From: Gordonia iterans
GTDB taxonomy: Bacteria; Actinomycetota; Actinomycetes; Mycobacteriales; Mycobacteriaceae
Assembly: GCF_002993285.1 (NCBI RefSeq)
Contig: NZ_CP027433.1
Location: 1 to 64,000, forward strand
DNA length: 64,000 nt
Reading direction: 5' to 3'
In this document: positions 22,315 to 32,800 of the stretch, piece by piece
How positions within the stretch are numbered: the stretch's first letter is position 1
Layout of the letters: each line of letters begins with the position of its first letter
Translations under genes and position numbers: made by a program
The notes under the pieces: model-generated
Seen by the model: the letters and a program-made list of their open reading frames with translations, nothing else
The model's database searches: none
What the model was told of the DNA's origin: nothing

Positions 22315-23813
22315 ATGCCTAATCCCGCTGCCGCCCTGTGGCGCAACGCCGACTCCTTGCCCGACCGGATCGCCGTGCGCGACGGCGATCGCCGGTTGAC
22401 CTACGCCCGACTTCGCGACCATGCAGCAGCGGCCGCGCAGGTCTTCGCCGGTCACGGCACCCGACACGCGGAACGCGTCCTGCTGATCGCTCCGTCGATT
22501 CCCGAGTTCGTCATCGCCTACTACGGCCTTCATGCTCTGGGCGCGACCGTGATCACCATGAACGTCATGTCGACCGCCCCCGAGATCGACTACGTCGCCG
22601 AGGATTCCGGCGCATCGTCGATCGTGGCGTGGCACGGCTGCCGCACCGCGGCGGCCTCGGTCGCCGCCCACCGCGGCCTCCCGTTCACCGAACTGGGCCC
22701 GTACGAGTCCACAGCGGTCCCGCCGCGATCGGCGGACCTGACGGAACGAGCCTCCGACGACACCGCCGTGATCCTCTACACCTCGGGCACCACCGGCAGA
22801 CCGAAGGGCGCTCAGCTGACCGTCGCGAACGTCGACGCCGTGCCGATCGCATTCCGCGACGCGCTGCGACTGGGCGACCACGAGCGGTGGGCTACCGCCC
22901 TGCCGCTGTTCCATTGCTTCGGTCAACTGGTGGTGATGCACGACGCCCTCACCTGGGGCGGCACCCTCTCGCTCCTCAGCCCGTTCGCACCCGCGACGTT
23001 CATGGACCGGCTGCGCGACGAGCGCATCACCATCGCGTGCGGTGTGCCGACGATGTGGAATGCGTTGCTGCAGCAGGGCGCCGGATATTCGTCCGACGAC
23101 TTCGCCGACCTGCGGCTGGCCTGCTCCGGCGGAGCCTCCCTGCCCGGCGAAGTGATTCGCGCGTTCGAAGAACGCTTCGGCGCCACCCTCCTCGAGGGGT
23201 ACGGACTCACCGAAACGTCCGGTGCGGCGACATTCCGGGACCTCACCGCTCCACCCAAGACCGGTACCGTCGGCCGAGCTCTGCCCGGGTTCCGCACAGA
23301 GGTCCGCGGCCCCGACGGCCGGCCGCTGCCGCCGGGGTCGGTCGGTGAGATCTTCCTGTCCGGACCGTCGGTGATGAAGGGCTACTGGAATCGTCCCGAC
23401 GCGACGTCGGAGGCTTTGCACGACGGTTGGCTGGCGACCGGCGATCTGGGCACGATCGACACCGACGGAGACGTCCGCATCGTCGACCGCAAGAAGGACC
23501 TGATCATTCGCGGCGGCTACAACGTCTATCCCCGGAGGTCGAAGAGGTGCTCTACACCCACCCGGACATCGTGGAAGCCGCCGTCCTCGGCGTTCCCGAC
23601 GACCACTACGGCGAGGAGGTCGCCGCCGTCGTCGCCGTGCGCGCCGACGCCGACCTGGATCCGGACGCGCTGCGCGCATGGTGCAAGGAGCAGCTCAGCG
23701 CGTACAAGGTGCCGCGTGTGATCACCTACGTCGACGAACTGCCCAAGGGCGCCACCGGCAAGATCCTCAAACGCGCCATCGACCGTGACGGCCTGACCAC
23801 TGCCGACCACTGA
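22315..23813 (+). pseudogene. AMP-dependent acyl-CoA synthetase/ligase, frameshifted
   Basis: The first 406 codons carry an ANL ligase with P-loop YTSGTTGRPKGAQ, YGLTE and GWLATGD-like motifs and DRKKDLIIRGGYNVYP. Directly after this the frame is lost: TAT is followed by CCCCGGAGGTC, where one more base would give Tyr-Pro-x-Glu-Val-Glu-Glu-Val. The C-terminal domain continues intact in the next frame to PKGATGKILKRA and a stop at 23813. Total length 1499 bases is one short of 500 codons. Either a real one-base loss in the C4/G2 run near 23530-23535 or a sequencing error. Confidence 0.92.
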
Positions 23814-23818
23814 GTGAG

Positions 23819-23835
23819 CGGCCGCACAGCGGCCG
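23819..23835. terminator. Bidirectional hairpin between convergent genes
   Basis: CGGCCGC, ACA loop, GCGGCCG: a perfect 7-bp stem lying exactly between the convergent ligase and phosphotransferase genes. Confidence 0.5.
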
Positions 23836-23841
23836 GGGACC

Positions 23842-24900
23842 TCACAAGCCCGCGGAATCGGCCACCTCGGTCGCCTTCGTGACCAGTACGTCGACGACGT
23901 CGGCGGTCGGCACACCGGCCTTCGCCCGGTTCTGCGGGTTGTCCTGCGCGCGCCGCAGCACACCCTCGGCGATGATCGCGACCTTCCACAGCCCCAGCGC
24001 GTGCCAATAGCGGAGCGCACGCGCATCCCGTCCAGTCCGCGCGACGTACTCGGCGGCCAGCTGGTCCCGATCGGGGAATCCCTCCAGCAGTTCCACCGGC
24101 GCCGCCGACAGCGGAAGCTCACCCGGAGCGGGCCAGTAGGCGAGAGTGCTGCCCATGTCGGCCAGAGGATCTCCGAGCGTCGACAACTCCCAGTCCAATA
24201 CGGCGCGCACCCGGCCGACGGCCGGATCGACCAGCACGTTCCTGATGTGGAAATCGCCGTGGACCAGCCGGACCTCCTGCTGCGCCGGAACGTCCGCGGC
24301 CAGTCGGCGGGTGAGCGCATCGAGCGCCGGCACCTCGCGAGTCTTCGACTTCTCCCACTGCGCGCTCCAGCGTTTGAGCTGGCGCTGTGCGTACGGCTTG
24401 TGGCTCGCCAGATCGGCGAGGCCGACCTGCTCGACGTCGAGCGCGTGCACATGCGCCAACGTGTCGATCATCGACGCCCCGAGGGTTCGCCTCGCCGCCG
24501 CACTCATCGCCTCCGCCGCCGGGAGATTGTCCAGCACCGTAGCGTCCACGAACTCCATCACCACGAGGGGCGTCTCGCTGACCGTCTCGTCGGTGCACAC
24601 ACCGTGCACCTTCGGCACCGGTACGTCGGTGCCGGCCAGCGCCGACAGGATCCGGGCTTCCCGAGCCACGTCATGCGCCGAGGCCAGCAGCGTTCCGAGC
24701 GGCGGTCTGCGTAGCACCCACCGATCACCGGCGCGGTCGGTGAGCAGGTACGTGAGATTCGACTGACCGGTGCCGATCCGCTGCGCCGCCAGCTCTCCGT
24801 CCGGCTCGATGCCTATCCGCGCCAACCACTTTCGGAGTCCGCTGATGTCGACACCGGGAATCTCGGCAGGCGCAGGCGTGCGTGCGTGGTTCTCATCCAT
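23842..24900 (-). CDS. APH-type phosphotransferase (acyl-CoA dehydrogenase partner)
   Basis: A 352-residue kinase-fold protein. The catalytic loop is VHGDFHIRNVLVD and the metal loop VLDWELSTLGDPLADMG. This matches the ACAD10/11 N-terminal kinase family, thought to phosphorylate hydroxyacyl-CoA. It follows the acyl-CoA dehydrogenase gene after 10 bases, reproducing as two genes what is one fused protein in animals, so use in 4-hydroxy fatty acid breakdown is likely. Confidence 0.9.
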   Translation of the reverse strand: MDENHARTPAPAEIPGVDISGLRKWLARIGIEPDGELAAQRIGTGQSNLTYLLTDRAGDRWVLRRPPLGTLLASAHDVAREARILSALAGTDVPVPKVHGVCTDETVSETPLVVMEFVDATVLDNLPAAEAMSAAARRTLGASMIDTLAHVHALDVEQVGLADLASHKPYAQRQLKRWSAQWEKSKTREVPALDALTRRLAADVPAQQEVRLVHGDFHIRNVLVDPAVGRVRAVLDWELSTLGDPLADMGSTLAYWPAPGELPLSAAPVELLEGFPDRDQLAAEYVARTGRDARALRYWHALGLWKVAIIAEGVLRRAQDNPQNRAKAGVPTADVVDVLVTKATEVADSAGL

Positions 24901-24910
24901 CCGAGGCCTT

Positions 24911-26185
24911 TCAGTACCGCGCGCTCAGTGCGTCGTCGGACACGCCGGCGACCGCTTCGGGGACGGCTGCGGCGTCCCGATAGGGGCGGAGTTCACGGCG
25001 CGCGATGGCCCTCTTGTGGACCTCGTCGGGCCCGTCGGCCAGCCGGAGCGTCCGGATGTGCGCGTAGGCCATGGCCAACGGGAAATCGTCGGTGACGCCC
25101 GCGCCGCCGTGCACCTGAATCGCCCGGTCGATGATCTTGAGCGCCACGTTCGGCGCCGCCACCTTGATGGCTGCGATCTCGGTCGCCGCCGCCTTGTTGC
25201 CGACCGTGTCCATCATGTGCGCGGCCTTGAGCGTCAGCAGCCGAACCATCTCGATGTCGATCCGCGCCTCGGCGATCCAATCCTGGATGTTGGCCCGGTC
25301 GGCCAGCGGTGCACCGAAGGTGACCCGCCGCGTGGCGCGCGCGCACAACAACTCGAGTGCGCGTTCGGCCATCCCGATGGTGCGCATGCAGTGATGAATC
25401 CGGCCCGGCCCGAGACGCGCCTGGGCGATGGCGAACCCTTCACCCTCGCCCTTCAGAACATCGCTCGCCGGAACCCGCACATTCTCGAAGACCAGTTCGC
25501 CGTGGCTCTCGCGGTCGACGTACCCGAAGACCGGGAGGTTCCGCACGATCGTCAGGCCCGGAGCATCCGTCGGCACCACCATCATCGACTGCTGGCGGTG
25601 CGTCGGAGCGGACGGATCTGTCTTGCCCATCACGATCAGCACCCTGCAGTCCGGACGAACCGCGTTGGAGGCGAACCACTTCCGCCCGTTGAGCACGTAC
25701 TCGTCGCCGTCCCGCTCCATGCGCAGTTCCACGTTGGTGGCGTCAGAGCTGGCCACCGCGGGCTCGGTCATCGCGAACGCCGACGCGATCTCGCCGTCGA
25801 GCAGGGGACGCAGGTAGCGATCCTTGTGCTCGTCGTTGCCGAACAGCGTCAGGACTTCCATGTTCCCGGTGTCGGGAGCGTTGCAGTTGAACACCTCCGG
25901 CGCCCACACCACCCGTCCCATGATCTCGGCGAGGTGCGCGTACTCCAGATTGGTCAGACCGGGACCCCAGTCGGGGTGCGGGTGAAAGAGATTCCAGAGG
26001 CCGGCGGCCTTGGCCTCCTTCTTGAGGTCCAGCAGAATCTGCGGGCTGGCGTGCGGGTCCGCGGACTCCCGCATCTGCTGCTCGTACACCGACTCGTTGG
26101 GATAGATCCGCGTCTCCATGAAGTCGAGCAGACGCCGTCGGTACTCTTCGGCGCGGTCGGACGGTTCGAACAGGGCGTTGGTCAT
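24911..26185 (-). CDS. Acyl-CoA dehydrogenase
   Basis: A 424-residue FAD enzyme of the ACAD10/11-like subgroup, longer at the N-terminus than classic FadE. Motifs include [15 protein letters not shown] and [13 protein letters not shown] in the middle domain and [15 protein letters not shown] in the C-terminal helical domain. GGAGAG precedes the ATG at 26185. It is the second gene of the SDR-ACAD-APH operon. Confidence 0.93.
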   Translation of the reverse strand: MTNALFEPSDRAEEYRRRLLDFMETRIYPNESVYEQQMRESADPHASPQILLDLKKEAKAAGLWNLFHPHPDWGPGLTNLEYAHLAEIMGRVVWAPEVFNCNAPDTGNMEVLTLFGNDEHKDRYLRPLLDGEIASAFAMTEPAVASSDATNVELRMERDGDEYVLNGRKWFASNAVRPDCRVLIVMGKTDPSAPTHRQQSMMVVPTDAPGLTIVRNLPVFGYVDRESHGELVFENVRVPASDVLKGEGEGFAIAQARLGPGRIHHCMRTIGMAERALELLCARATRRVTFGAPLADRANIQDWIAEARIDIEMVRLLTLKAAHMMDTVGNKAAATEIAAIKVAAPNVALKIIDRAIQVHGGAGVTDDFPLAMAYAHIRTLRLADGPDEVHKRAIARRELRPYRDAAAVPEAVAGVSDDALSARY

Positions 26186-26225
26186 TGTCTCTCCTGACGG
26201 ATCTTCTGGGTGTCGGTCGACTGCG

Positions 26226-27053
26226 CTACTCGCCACGACCGGACTCGGCGAGTCCCTGGTGGAGCCGGCGCATGCCGCGCAGCCAGCGGTCGTAGTCACT
26301 GCCCTTGTGGCGGTACATCGTCAGCACCTCCGGGTGCGGGAGGATCAAGAACCGCTCGTCGGCGATTCCCGCCATCACGTCGTCGGCGACCTGTTCGGGC
26401 GTGAGGACCTCACCGGCCGATTCCACCGCACGCTGCATGAGTTGCGCGGACGAGTCGTCGTCGATGTCGCCGGGCCGCAACAGCCGCGTGTCCACGCCCA
26501 TCGGGCATAGACAACTCACGCGAATCCCCTGGTCGCCGTAGGTGACCGCCAGCCACTCCGCGAAGCCCACCGCCGCGTGCTTGGTGACCGAATAGGTGGC
26601 CGAGCCGAGTTGGGTGAGCAGTCCGGCCGCCGACGCAGTCGAAACGAAGTAGCCCTCGCCGCGCGAGATCCACTCCGGGACCAGCCGTCGCGCGGCCCGG
26701 ACATGGGCGAGCACGTTGACGTCGAGGGCCGCGCTCCACTGCTCGTCCGTCGCCTCGAGTCCCGGGCCACCGGCGATACCGGCGTTCGCGAAGTAGAGGG
26801 ATACCGCGCCGAACCGTTCCTCGGCCAGCGCGACTGCGGCGTCGATGTGCGCGGCGGAGGACGCGTCTCCGCTCAGCGCCGCGACGGCGCCGGGCGTGCG
26901 TCGATCGAGGCCGGCGGCGACCTCTTCGACGGCATCGGCATCGATGTCGGTCACGACCACGCGCACGCCGCGTTCCACCAGCGCTCCGGCGATCGCCGCC
27001 CCGATGCCGGCACCGCCTCCGGTGACGACGGCCACCCGCCCAGCTACGTCCAC
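26226..27053 (-). CDS. Short-chain dehydrogenase/reductase
   Basis: A 275-residue Rossmann-fold oxidoreductase with TGGGAGIG for NAD(P) binding, NAG in [10 protein letters not shown], and the catalytic Ser and YSVTK. GTG at 27053 is chosen because AGGAGG lies 8-14 bases before it and the longer ATG start would cover the operator. It leads the operon with the acyl-CoA dehydrogenase and kinase genes and probably oxidises a hydroxyacyl intermediate. Confidence 0.9.
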   Translation of the reverse strand: MDVAGRVAVVTGGGAGIGAAIAGALVERGVRVVVTDIDADAVEEVAAGLDRRTPGAVAALSGDASSAAHIDAAVALAEERFGAVSLYFANAGIAGGPGLEATDEQWSAALDVNVLAHVRAARRLVPEWISRGEGYFVSTASAAGLLTQLGSATYSVTKHAAVGFAEWLAVTYGDQGIRVSCLCPMGVDTRLLRPGDIDDDSSAQLMQRAVESAGEVLTPEQVADDVMAGIADERFLILPHPEVLTMYRHKGSDYDRWLRGMRRLHQGLAESGRGE

Positions 27054-27101
27054 CGTTATGCCCTCCTGGTCTCCACCCGGGAGCGTCGCGACCACCGAGT
27101 T

Positions 27102-27119
27102 GAACATGGTTTCATGTTC
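27102..27119. promoter_or_regulatory. Perfect palindrome, probable operator of the SDR operon
   Basis: GAACATG (27102-27108), four bases, CATGTTC (27113-27119). It lies 49 bases upstream of the SDR start, between divergent genes, where a TetR- or GntR-type regulator of fatty-acid genes would bind. It is not a LexA box, because the half-site spacing is wrong. Confidence 0.55.
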
Positions 27120-27255
27120 GACTGTAACAGAAGTCACCGCCGATCGCAGGGATCACGGAACACCGGCGGCGGACCACGGCCGGATGCCGCACCCGACTCC
27201 GGCACGGAGGCTACGCTGAGAAGTCGGCCGCTCCCCAGCACTCCGGAGGTGCACG

Positions 27256-27612
27256 GTGCCATACCTGGGCATCCTCGTCCTGCTCGTCTGGATCGTCGCC
27301 CTGATCGATCTGATCACCGCCGACGAACACCGGATACGGCACCTCCCCAAGCTGGTCTGGCTGCTGATCGTGCTCCTGTTGCCCCTGGTCGGCTCGATCA
27401 TCTGGTTCGCAGCGGGCCGCCCCGAGCGCGCAACTGCCGCCGCCCCGCCCCGGCCGACCGGCATGCCCGAGTACGAGCGCCCCGAATACCGCGAAGCCCT
27501 CGCCCGGCGCGACGACGAGGAGGTCCGCCGGAAGGTCCGCGAACGCGCCGAAGAACAGCGCCGCCGGGCGCGTGAGGCCGAGGGGAGACGCTCGGCCGAC
27601 GACCCCGACTGA
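27256..27612 (+). CDS. PLDc_N-domain membrane protein
   Basis: A 118-residue protein with two membrane helices (LGILVLLVWIVALIDLI and LVWLLIVLLLPLVGSIIWF) forming the short PLD-nuclease N-terminal domain, then a charged Arg/Glu-rich cytoplasmic tail. These small proteins are common in actinobacteria with no known role. GTG start at 27256. Confidence 0.8.
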   Translation: MPYLGILVLLVWIVALIDLITADEHRIRHLPKLVWLLIVLLLPLVGSIIWFAAGRPERATAAAPPRPTGMPEYERPEYREALARRDDEEVRRKVRERAEEQRRRAREAEGRRSADDPD

Positions 27613-27658
27613 GTCCGCCCACCGGTGCTGCGATCAGGCACGAGACTTGACCACTATC

Positions 27659-27672
27659 CGAACATATGTTCG
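27659..27672 (+). promoter_or_regulatory. LexA (SOS) box
   Basis: CGAACATATGTTCG is a perfect palindrome matching the actinobacterial SOS box core GAAC-N4-GTTC. TTGACC at 27647-27652 is a likely -35, so LexA would block this promoter. The gene start is 9 bases downstream. Confidence 0.8.
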
Positions 27673-27681
27673 TATGGCTGC

Positions 27682-28701
27682 ATGCGGTGGGCGGGTCAAT
27701 CGGCGGATGCCGACGACGGCGGACTGCCCGGCCTGGATCGGGCCGGCCTGGTCCGCACCGTGCAGACCCCCGAGTTCGCGGGGATCACGTTCCACGAGGT
27801 CCTGGCCAAGAGCGCGCTGAACAAGCTGCCCGACGGCGCTCAACTGCCGTTCAAGTACACGGTCAACACCATGCGCGGCTGCAGCCACGCCTGCCGCTAC
27901 TGCTTCGCCCGGCCCACGCACGAGTACTTGGACTTGAACCCCGCGGACGACTTCGACTCGCAGCTCGTGGTGAAGCTCAACGTCGCCGCGGTGCTCCGCA
28001 AGGAACTGCGGCGCAAGTCGTGGCAGCGCGAGACCGTGGCCCTCGGTACCAACACCGATCCGTATCAGCGCGCCGAGGGCCGGTACCGGCTGATGCCCGG
28101 CGTCATCCGAGCACTCGCCGAATCGGGCACCGGGATGTCGATCTTGACCAAGGGCACGCTGCTGCGGCGGGACCTGCCGTTGCTGCGAGCGGCCCGGCAC
28201 GCGGTCGACGTGCAGGTCGGCATCTCGTTGGCCATGCTCGACGACGACCTCCGCAAGCAACTCGATCCGGGGGCGCCGTCGCCGCGCGCCCGGCTCGACC
28301 TGATCGCCGCGCTGGCCGATGCGGGGTTCACACCGCACGTGATGGTCGCGCCGGTGATCCCCTATCTGACCGATGACGCATCACAGCTCGACGATCTCCT
28401 CGCTGCGCTCGCCGACGCCGGGGCGTCGCGGGTCACCGCGTTCCCGCTGCATCTCCGCGGGTCGACGCGCGGAGTGTTCCTGGAATGGCTCGGCCAGACG
28501 CATCCGGCTCTGCTCCGCCGCTATCGCAGCCTGTACGGCCGCGGCGGCTACGTCCGGCCGGAGTATTCGGCGCGGCTGCGCGAGAAGATGACCCCGCTCG
28601 TCGCCCGCCACGGCCTGGCTCGCCCGGCACCCGCGGACACCGCAGCTGCGGCGCCTGCCGCCGACAGCACACCCCGGGAGCCCGCCCTCACTCTGTTCTG
28701 A
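27682..28701 (+). CDS. Rv2578c-family radical SAM protein, SOS-controlled
   Basis: A 339-residue radical SAM enzyme with the 4Fe-4S motif CSHACRYC (C-x3-C-x2-C) near residue 70, GTNTDPYQ and a TIM-barrel body of the spore photoproduct lyase-like group; an unconserved Ala/Pro tail closes the protein. From memory, the M. tuberculosis homologue Rv2578c belongs to the LexA regulon. A damage-related role is therefore likely, though the substrate is unknown. ATG at 27682 directly follows the SOS box, so the mRNA is nearly leaderless. Confidence 0.88.
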   Translation: MRWAGQSADADDGGLPGLDRAGLVRTVQTPEFAGITFHEVLAKSALNKLPDGAQLPFKYTVNTMRGCSHACRYCFARPTHEYLDLNPADDFDSQLVVKLNVAAVLRKELRRKSWQRETVALGTNTDPYQRAEGRYRLMPGVIRALAESGTGMSILTKGTLLRRDLPLLRAARHAVDVQVGISLAMLDDDLRKQLDPGAPSPRARLDLIAALADAGFTPHVMVAPVIPYLTDDASQLDDLLAALADAGASRVTAFPLHLRGSTRGVFLEWLGQTHPALLRRYRSLYGRGGYVRPEYSARLREKMTPLVARHGLARPAPADTAAAAPAADSTPREPALTLF

Positions 28702-28832
28702 CCGATCCTCTGATCGCTCCTTCGTTCGATGACGTCCATCGCACCCATTCGCGGTACTTCACCGGCGCGAGCGTCGTCGAGGAACTGTCCACCCGCTGAC
28801 AGCTCGCCGCATCCGCGGGCATCATGGCGGGC

Positions 28833-29762
28833 ATGGATCTCCGCATCTTCACCGAACCGCAGCAGGGCGCCACGTACGACGATCTCCTGCGCATCGCCCG
28901 CGCCACCGAAGACCTCGGCTTCGACGCCTTCTTCCGCTCCGACCACTATCTCGCGATGAACACCGACGGGCTGCCAGGCCCGACCGATGCCTGGCTGACC
29001 CTCGCCGCGCTGGCGGTGCAGACCGAGCGCATCCGGCTGGGCACACTGGTCACGTCGGCGACCTTCCGCCACCCCGGCCAGCTCGCCATTCAAGTGGCGC
29101 AGACCGACCAGATGAGCGGCGGCCGCGTCGAGCTCGGGCTCGGCGCCGGCTGGTTCGCCGAAGAGCACGCCGCATACGGGATCCCGTTCCCCGTGGTCGG
29201 CGAGCGCTTCACCCGGCTCGAGGAGACGTTCGACATCGTCACCGGCCTGTGGGACCTTCCGGAGGGGGAGACCTTCGACTACGCCGGGGAGTGCCTGCGC
29301 GTCGAGAATTCGCCGGGCCTGCCGAAGCCGGCTCAGCGTCCGCGTCCGCCGATCATCGTCGGCGGCACCGGACCCAGGCGCACTCCCGCGCTGGCCGCGA
29401 AGTACGCAAGCGAGTTCAACGTTCCGTTCGTGGACACCGGGAAGGCCGCCGAGATGTACGAGCGCGTCGGCGACGCCTGCGAAGCGGCGGGGCGACGGCG
29501 CGACGACCTGGTCTATTCGGCCGCACTGGTGCTGTGCGTGGGGCGTACCCAGGAGGAGTTCGTACGACGTGCCGCCGCGATCGGGCGCGAACCGGACGAG
29601 CTGCGCGAGAACGGGGTGGCCGGGACCGTCGACGAGGCGGTGGCCGCGATCGAGCGATTCCGGTCCACCGGGGCGAGCCGGATCTATCTCCAGGTCCTCG
29701 ACCTGTCCGACGTCGACCACCTGGAACTGGTGGCTTCGCAGGTCGCTCCGCAACTCGCCTGA
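28833..29762 (+). CDS. LLM-class F420-dependent oxidoreductase
   Basis: A 309-residue luciferase-like TIM barrel with FDAFFRSDHYL, LGTLVTSATFRHPGQLA and GGRVELGLGAGWF, as in F420-using oxidoreductases of mycolata. It starts at the second of two ATGs (28833; the other is 28824), since MDLRIFTEPQ is the family's usual opening. Substrate unknown. Confidence 0.9.
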   Translation: MDLRIFTEPQQGATYDDLLRIARATEDLGFDAFFRSDHYLAMNTDGLPGPTDAWLTLAALAVQTERIRLGTLVTSATFRHPGQLAIQVAQTDQMSGGRVELGLGAGWFAEEHAAYGIPFPVVGERFTRLEETFDIVTGLWDLPEGETFDYAGECLRVENSPGLPKPAQRPRPPIIVGGTGPRRTPALAAKYASEFNVPFVDTGKAAEMYERVGDACEAAGRRRDDLVYSAALVLCVGRTQEEFVRRAAAIGREPDELRENGVAGTVDEAVAAIERFRSTGASRIYLQVLDLSDVDHLELVASQVAPQLA

Positions 29763-29802
29763 CCGGATCCACCCGCCGTCGGGCCGCGCCGTCCGACGTC
29801 GG

Positions 29803-32800
29803 TCAGCAGGGTGGGTCGTAGGGTACGCCGGGGAGATAGGTGTCCCACTCGGCCCTGCTGATGTGATCGCCGGGGCGGGCACACACCTCGTCGACCAGGT
29901 CCTTGGGATCCAGCTGCCACGCGACGACGGTTCCCGCCTGGCCCGCGGCCAGGATCTGGTCGTCGCTCACGAACCGGACGTCGAACACCGTGCCGGGGTA
30001 GGAGCGCAGCACCACGTCCTCGCGCGCGCCGTCGTCGTCGATCGTCCAGACCCAGATCTCCGAGTTCGCGCCACCGGCGACGACTCGCTTGCCGTCCGGC
30101 GAGAACGTGGCGCTGTACAGCTGCCCGGCGGGTCCGGACATCTCCGCGATCTGCCGGGGCTTCTCCGGGTCGCTGACGTCGACCACCACCGCGGTCTTGT
30201 CCTCGGACGTGGCCACCAGACGGTTGCCCTCGGCGTCGAACCGCACCGCCAGCGCTGAGCCGCCGAAGGCCACGGGATCCGGGTAGGCGCGGGGCTTGGC
30301 GGGATCGCTCATGTCGAGCAGGCGTACCTGACCGGTGTTGGTGGCCACCGCGACCCGCCGTCCGTCGGGGCTCAGCGACGCCCACCACACACCCGCCCCG
30401 GGGTCGTAGGTCGCGATCTTCTTCGGTGCGGCCGGATCGGACGCATCGAAGATGGTCAGCACCCGCTGGTCGGTTCCGCCGGTCACCGCGATCCCGGTCT
30501 TCGGGCTGTAGTCGACCGTCTCGTTCAGTCCTGGGTGCCCGTCGACCGAGCCGACGATCCGGGGCTCCGCCGGATCAGAGAAGTCGGCGAAGTAGACCGT
30601 GCCCGACACCGACCCCAGCGTCGCGGTGGCGCCGTCGGCCGACTGCACCACCGAACCGGCGAACACCACTCCCGGCGGGGGCGGCAGATCCGGCCCCGCC
30701 CGTTCGGGCCCGTCCGGACCGATCCGCCACTGCGTGATCCGGCCGTCCAACTCGGTGTCGGCGGCCAGCAGTCGGCCGGAGGAGCTCTCGAACGGAATCT
30801 GGAACACCGTCTTGTTGCCGACCGTGAACCGATCCGTGGCCGGCGGCCAATCCTGCACCCGGCCGTCGTCGCTCGCGACGACGACATTCTGGCCCGCCAG
30901 CGCCACCGCCGACGAGTTCGCGGCCGTGGGAAGGGCGCGCGGCGCCGCGGCCGGGTCGTTCAACTGGTGCACCAGCACGCTGTTGTCGGCGCCGGCGCTC
31001 ACCAGGGTGGCTCCGTCGTCGGACAGCGCCAGGGCACTCACATAACTGGTGTGGCCGTCCAGTCGGCGTTCGACACGCGGTGCCGCCGGATCGGCGACGT
31101 CGAGCACGTCGACCGTTCGGCTGCGCAGCGCCGCATACACCTTCTTGCCGTCGGGGCTGTAGGCCAGCCCCTGCGCCAGCTGATTGCCACGCCAGCCCAG
31201 GTCCAGCTCCGCCGTGTGCTGCAGCCGGTCGCCGTCGACCGTCCAGAAGTCGAGTCGCTGGTTGGCGGTGCTGCTCGCCAGCGCCCGGCTGTCCGGCGAG
31301 AACGCCACCGCACCCGCCACATCACCGGTGTCGCCGTCGATCGTCACCGGTCGGCCTCCGTCGCCGGCCAGCCGCCAGACCTGCAGACCCGCCCCGAGTT
31401 CGGCGGCGGCGAGGTAGCTCCCGTCGGGGCTGATCGCGAGGGCGTTCGCGTCGCCCCGCACGTCGGGCAGCGAGCCCTTCTTGACCGGTGCGGCCGCATC
31501 GGCGATGTTCCACACGTCGATCCGGCCGCGCCCGCCGAGATAGAGCGTCTCGCCGTCCGGTGCCACCGCGACACCCCCGAGGTGCGGGTCGGCGGGGTCG
31601 ACGGCGGAGAAGTCACCGATCTGCTCGTCGATACCGTGCTCGCCCAACCGGAAGAGCCGGACCTGTCCGCTGCCGCTCGCGGCGGCCAGCAACGATCCGG
31701 AGCGCGCGAGCAGCAGCGAGCCGCCGGCCCCGGGGAAGCGGTCCGGAACACCGCGGGCCATCGTGTCGATCAGGGTCGAGCGCGCCTCCACGGTCGGAGC
31801 CTGCCGGTAGGCGACCATCGCGAGCTGACCGGCGAGGAAGGGATCACGATCGACCATCTGGTTCGCCTGGATGGCCAGCTGCCGGCTCAGCGTCTCGTTG
31901 CGAGAGCGTTCCGCTTCGTTGCGTTGATCCACCGCACTCTGGCCGGCGACCACCGCCACCACCGCGGCGATCACGGCCACCAGCCCGAAGATCGCCGCCG
32001 ACCAGGCGAACCTCCGAAGCTTCCGGGCCCGGCCGCGCTCAACGGCCTCGTTCGCCGCAGCACGCGCGTAGCCGGCCTCCAGGAACTCGCGCTGCGAACG
32101 GTCGACGACCGCTTCGTCGCCGTCGTCGAGGAGCGGCCGGAACATCTCCAGCCGCGCTCCGCCCGGCAGCAGGTCGTCGGGGCGGCCGTCGGCCTCCCAC
32201 AGTTCACTCAGCCCGCGCAGCCGGCGCTGCAGCAGCAACCGCTCGCGGTCGGCATCGATCCACCCGGTCAGCCGCGGCCACGCCGACAGCAACGCCTCGT
32301 GGGTCACTTGGACCTGCGAAGCGGTGAGCGTGAACAGTCGCGCGTCGGCGAAGGCTTCGACCACACGGTGCGCCGGTTCTCCACTGAGCTCGGCGGTGCA
32401 CAGCGGTCGCCGGGTCACGGCGTCCTCGTCGACGTTCACCATCGCCAGGAGCAGTTCGCGGGCGATCTCCTGCTCCTCGGCGGGCAGGTCGTCGTACACC
32501 TCCTCGGCGGTCTGCTCCACGGCGCCGCCGATCCGGCCGGTCTTCACGTAGTCGGCCACGGTGAGCCGGCGTCCGTCGGACTGCTCCCACGTCGCACGGA
32601 GCGCGTGCGAGAGCAGTGGAAGCACTCCGGCGTCGACCCGGCCGCCCGTACCCGGCGCCGCGAGGTCCTCGAGCAGGAGGGTCACCAGGTCGTCGTCGAC
32701 GACGGCCCCCGCCCCCTCCGCCGGCTTCACGATCACCTCGCGCAGCTGTGCCTCGGTCATCCGCGGGACCACCACCTGCGCCTGGCCGAACGCCTCGGCC

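Noticed and set aside
21148-23679. Long 843-residue open frame on the minus strand
   Set aside because: It is the antisense shadow of the lactonase and ligase genes, with Arg/Gly-rich low-complexity translation and no domain; the plus-strand genes have full catalytic motifs.
27102-27119. Palindrome considered as a second LexA box
   Set aside because: The GAAC and GTTC half-sites are 10 bases apart rather than 4.
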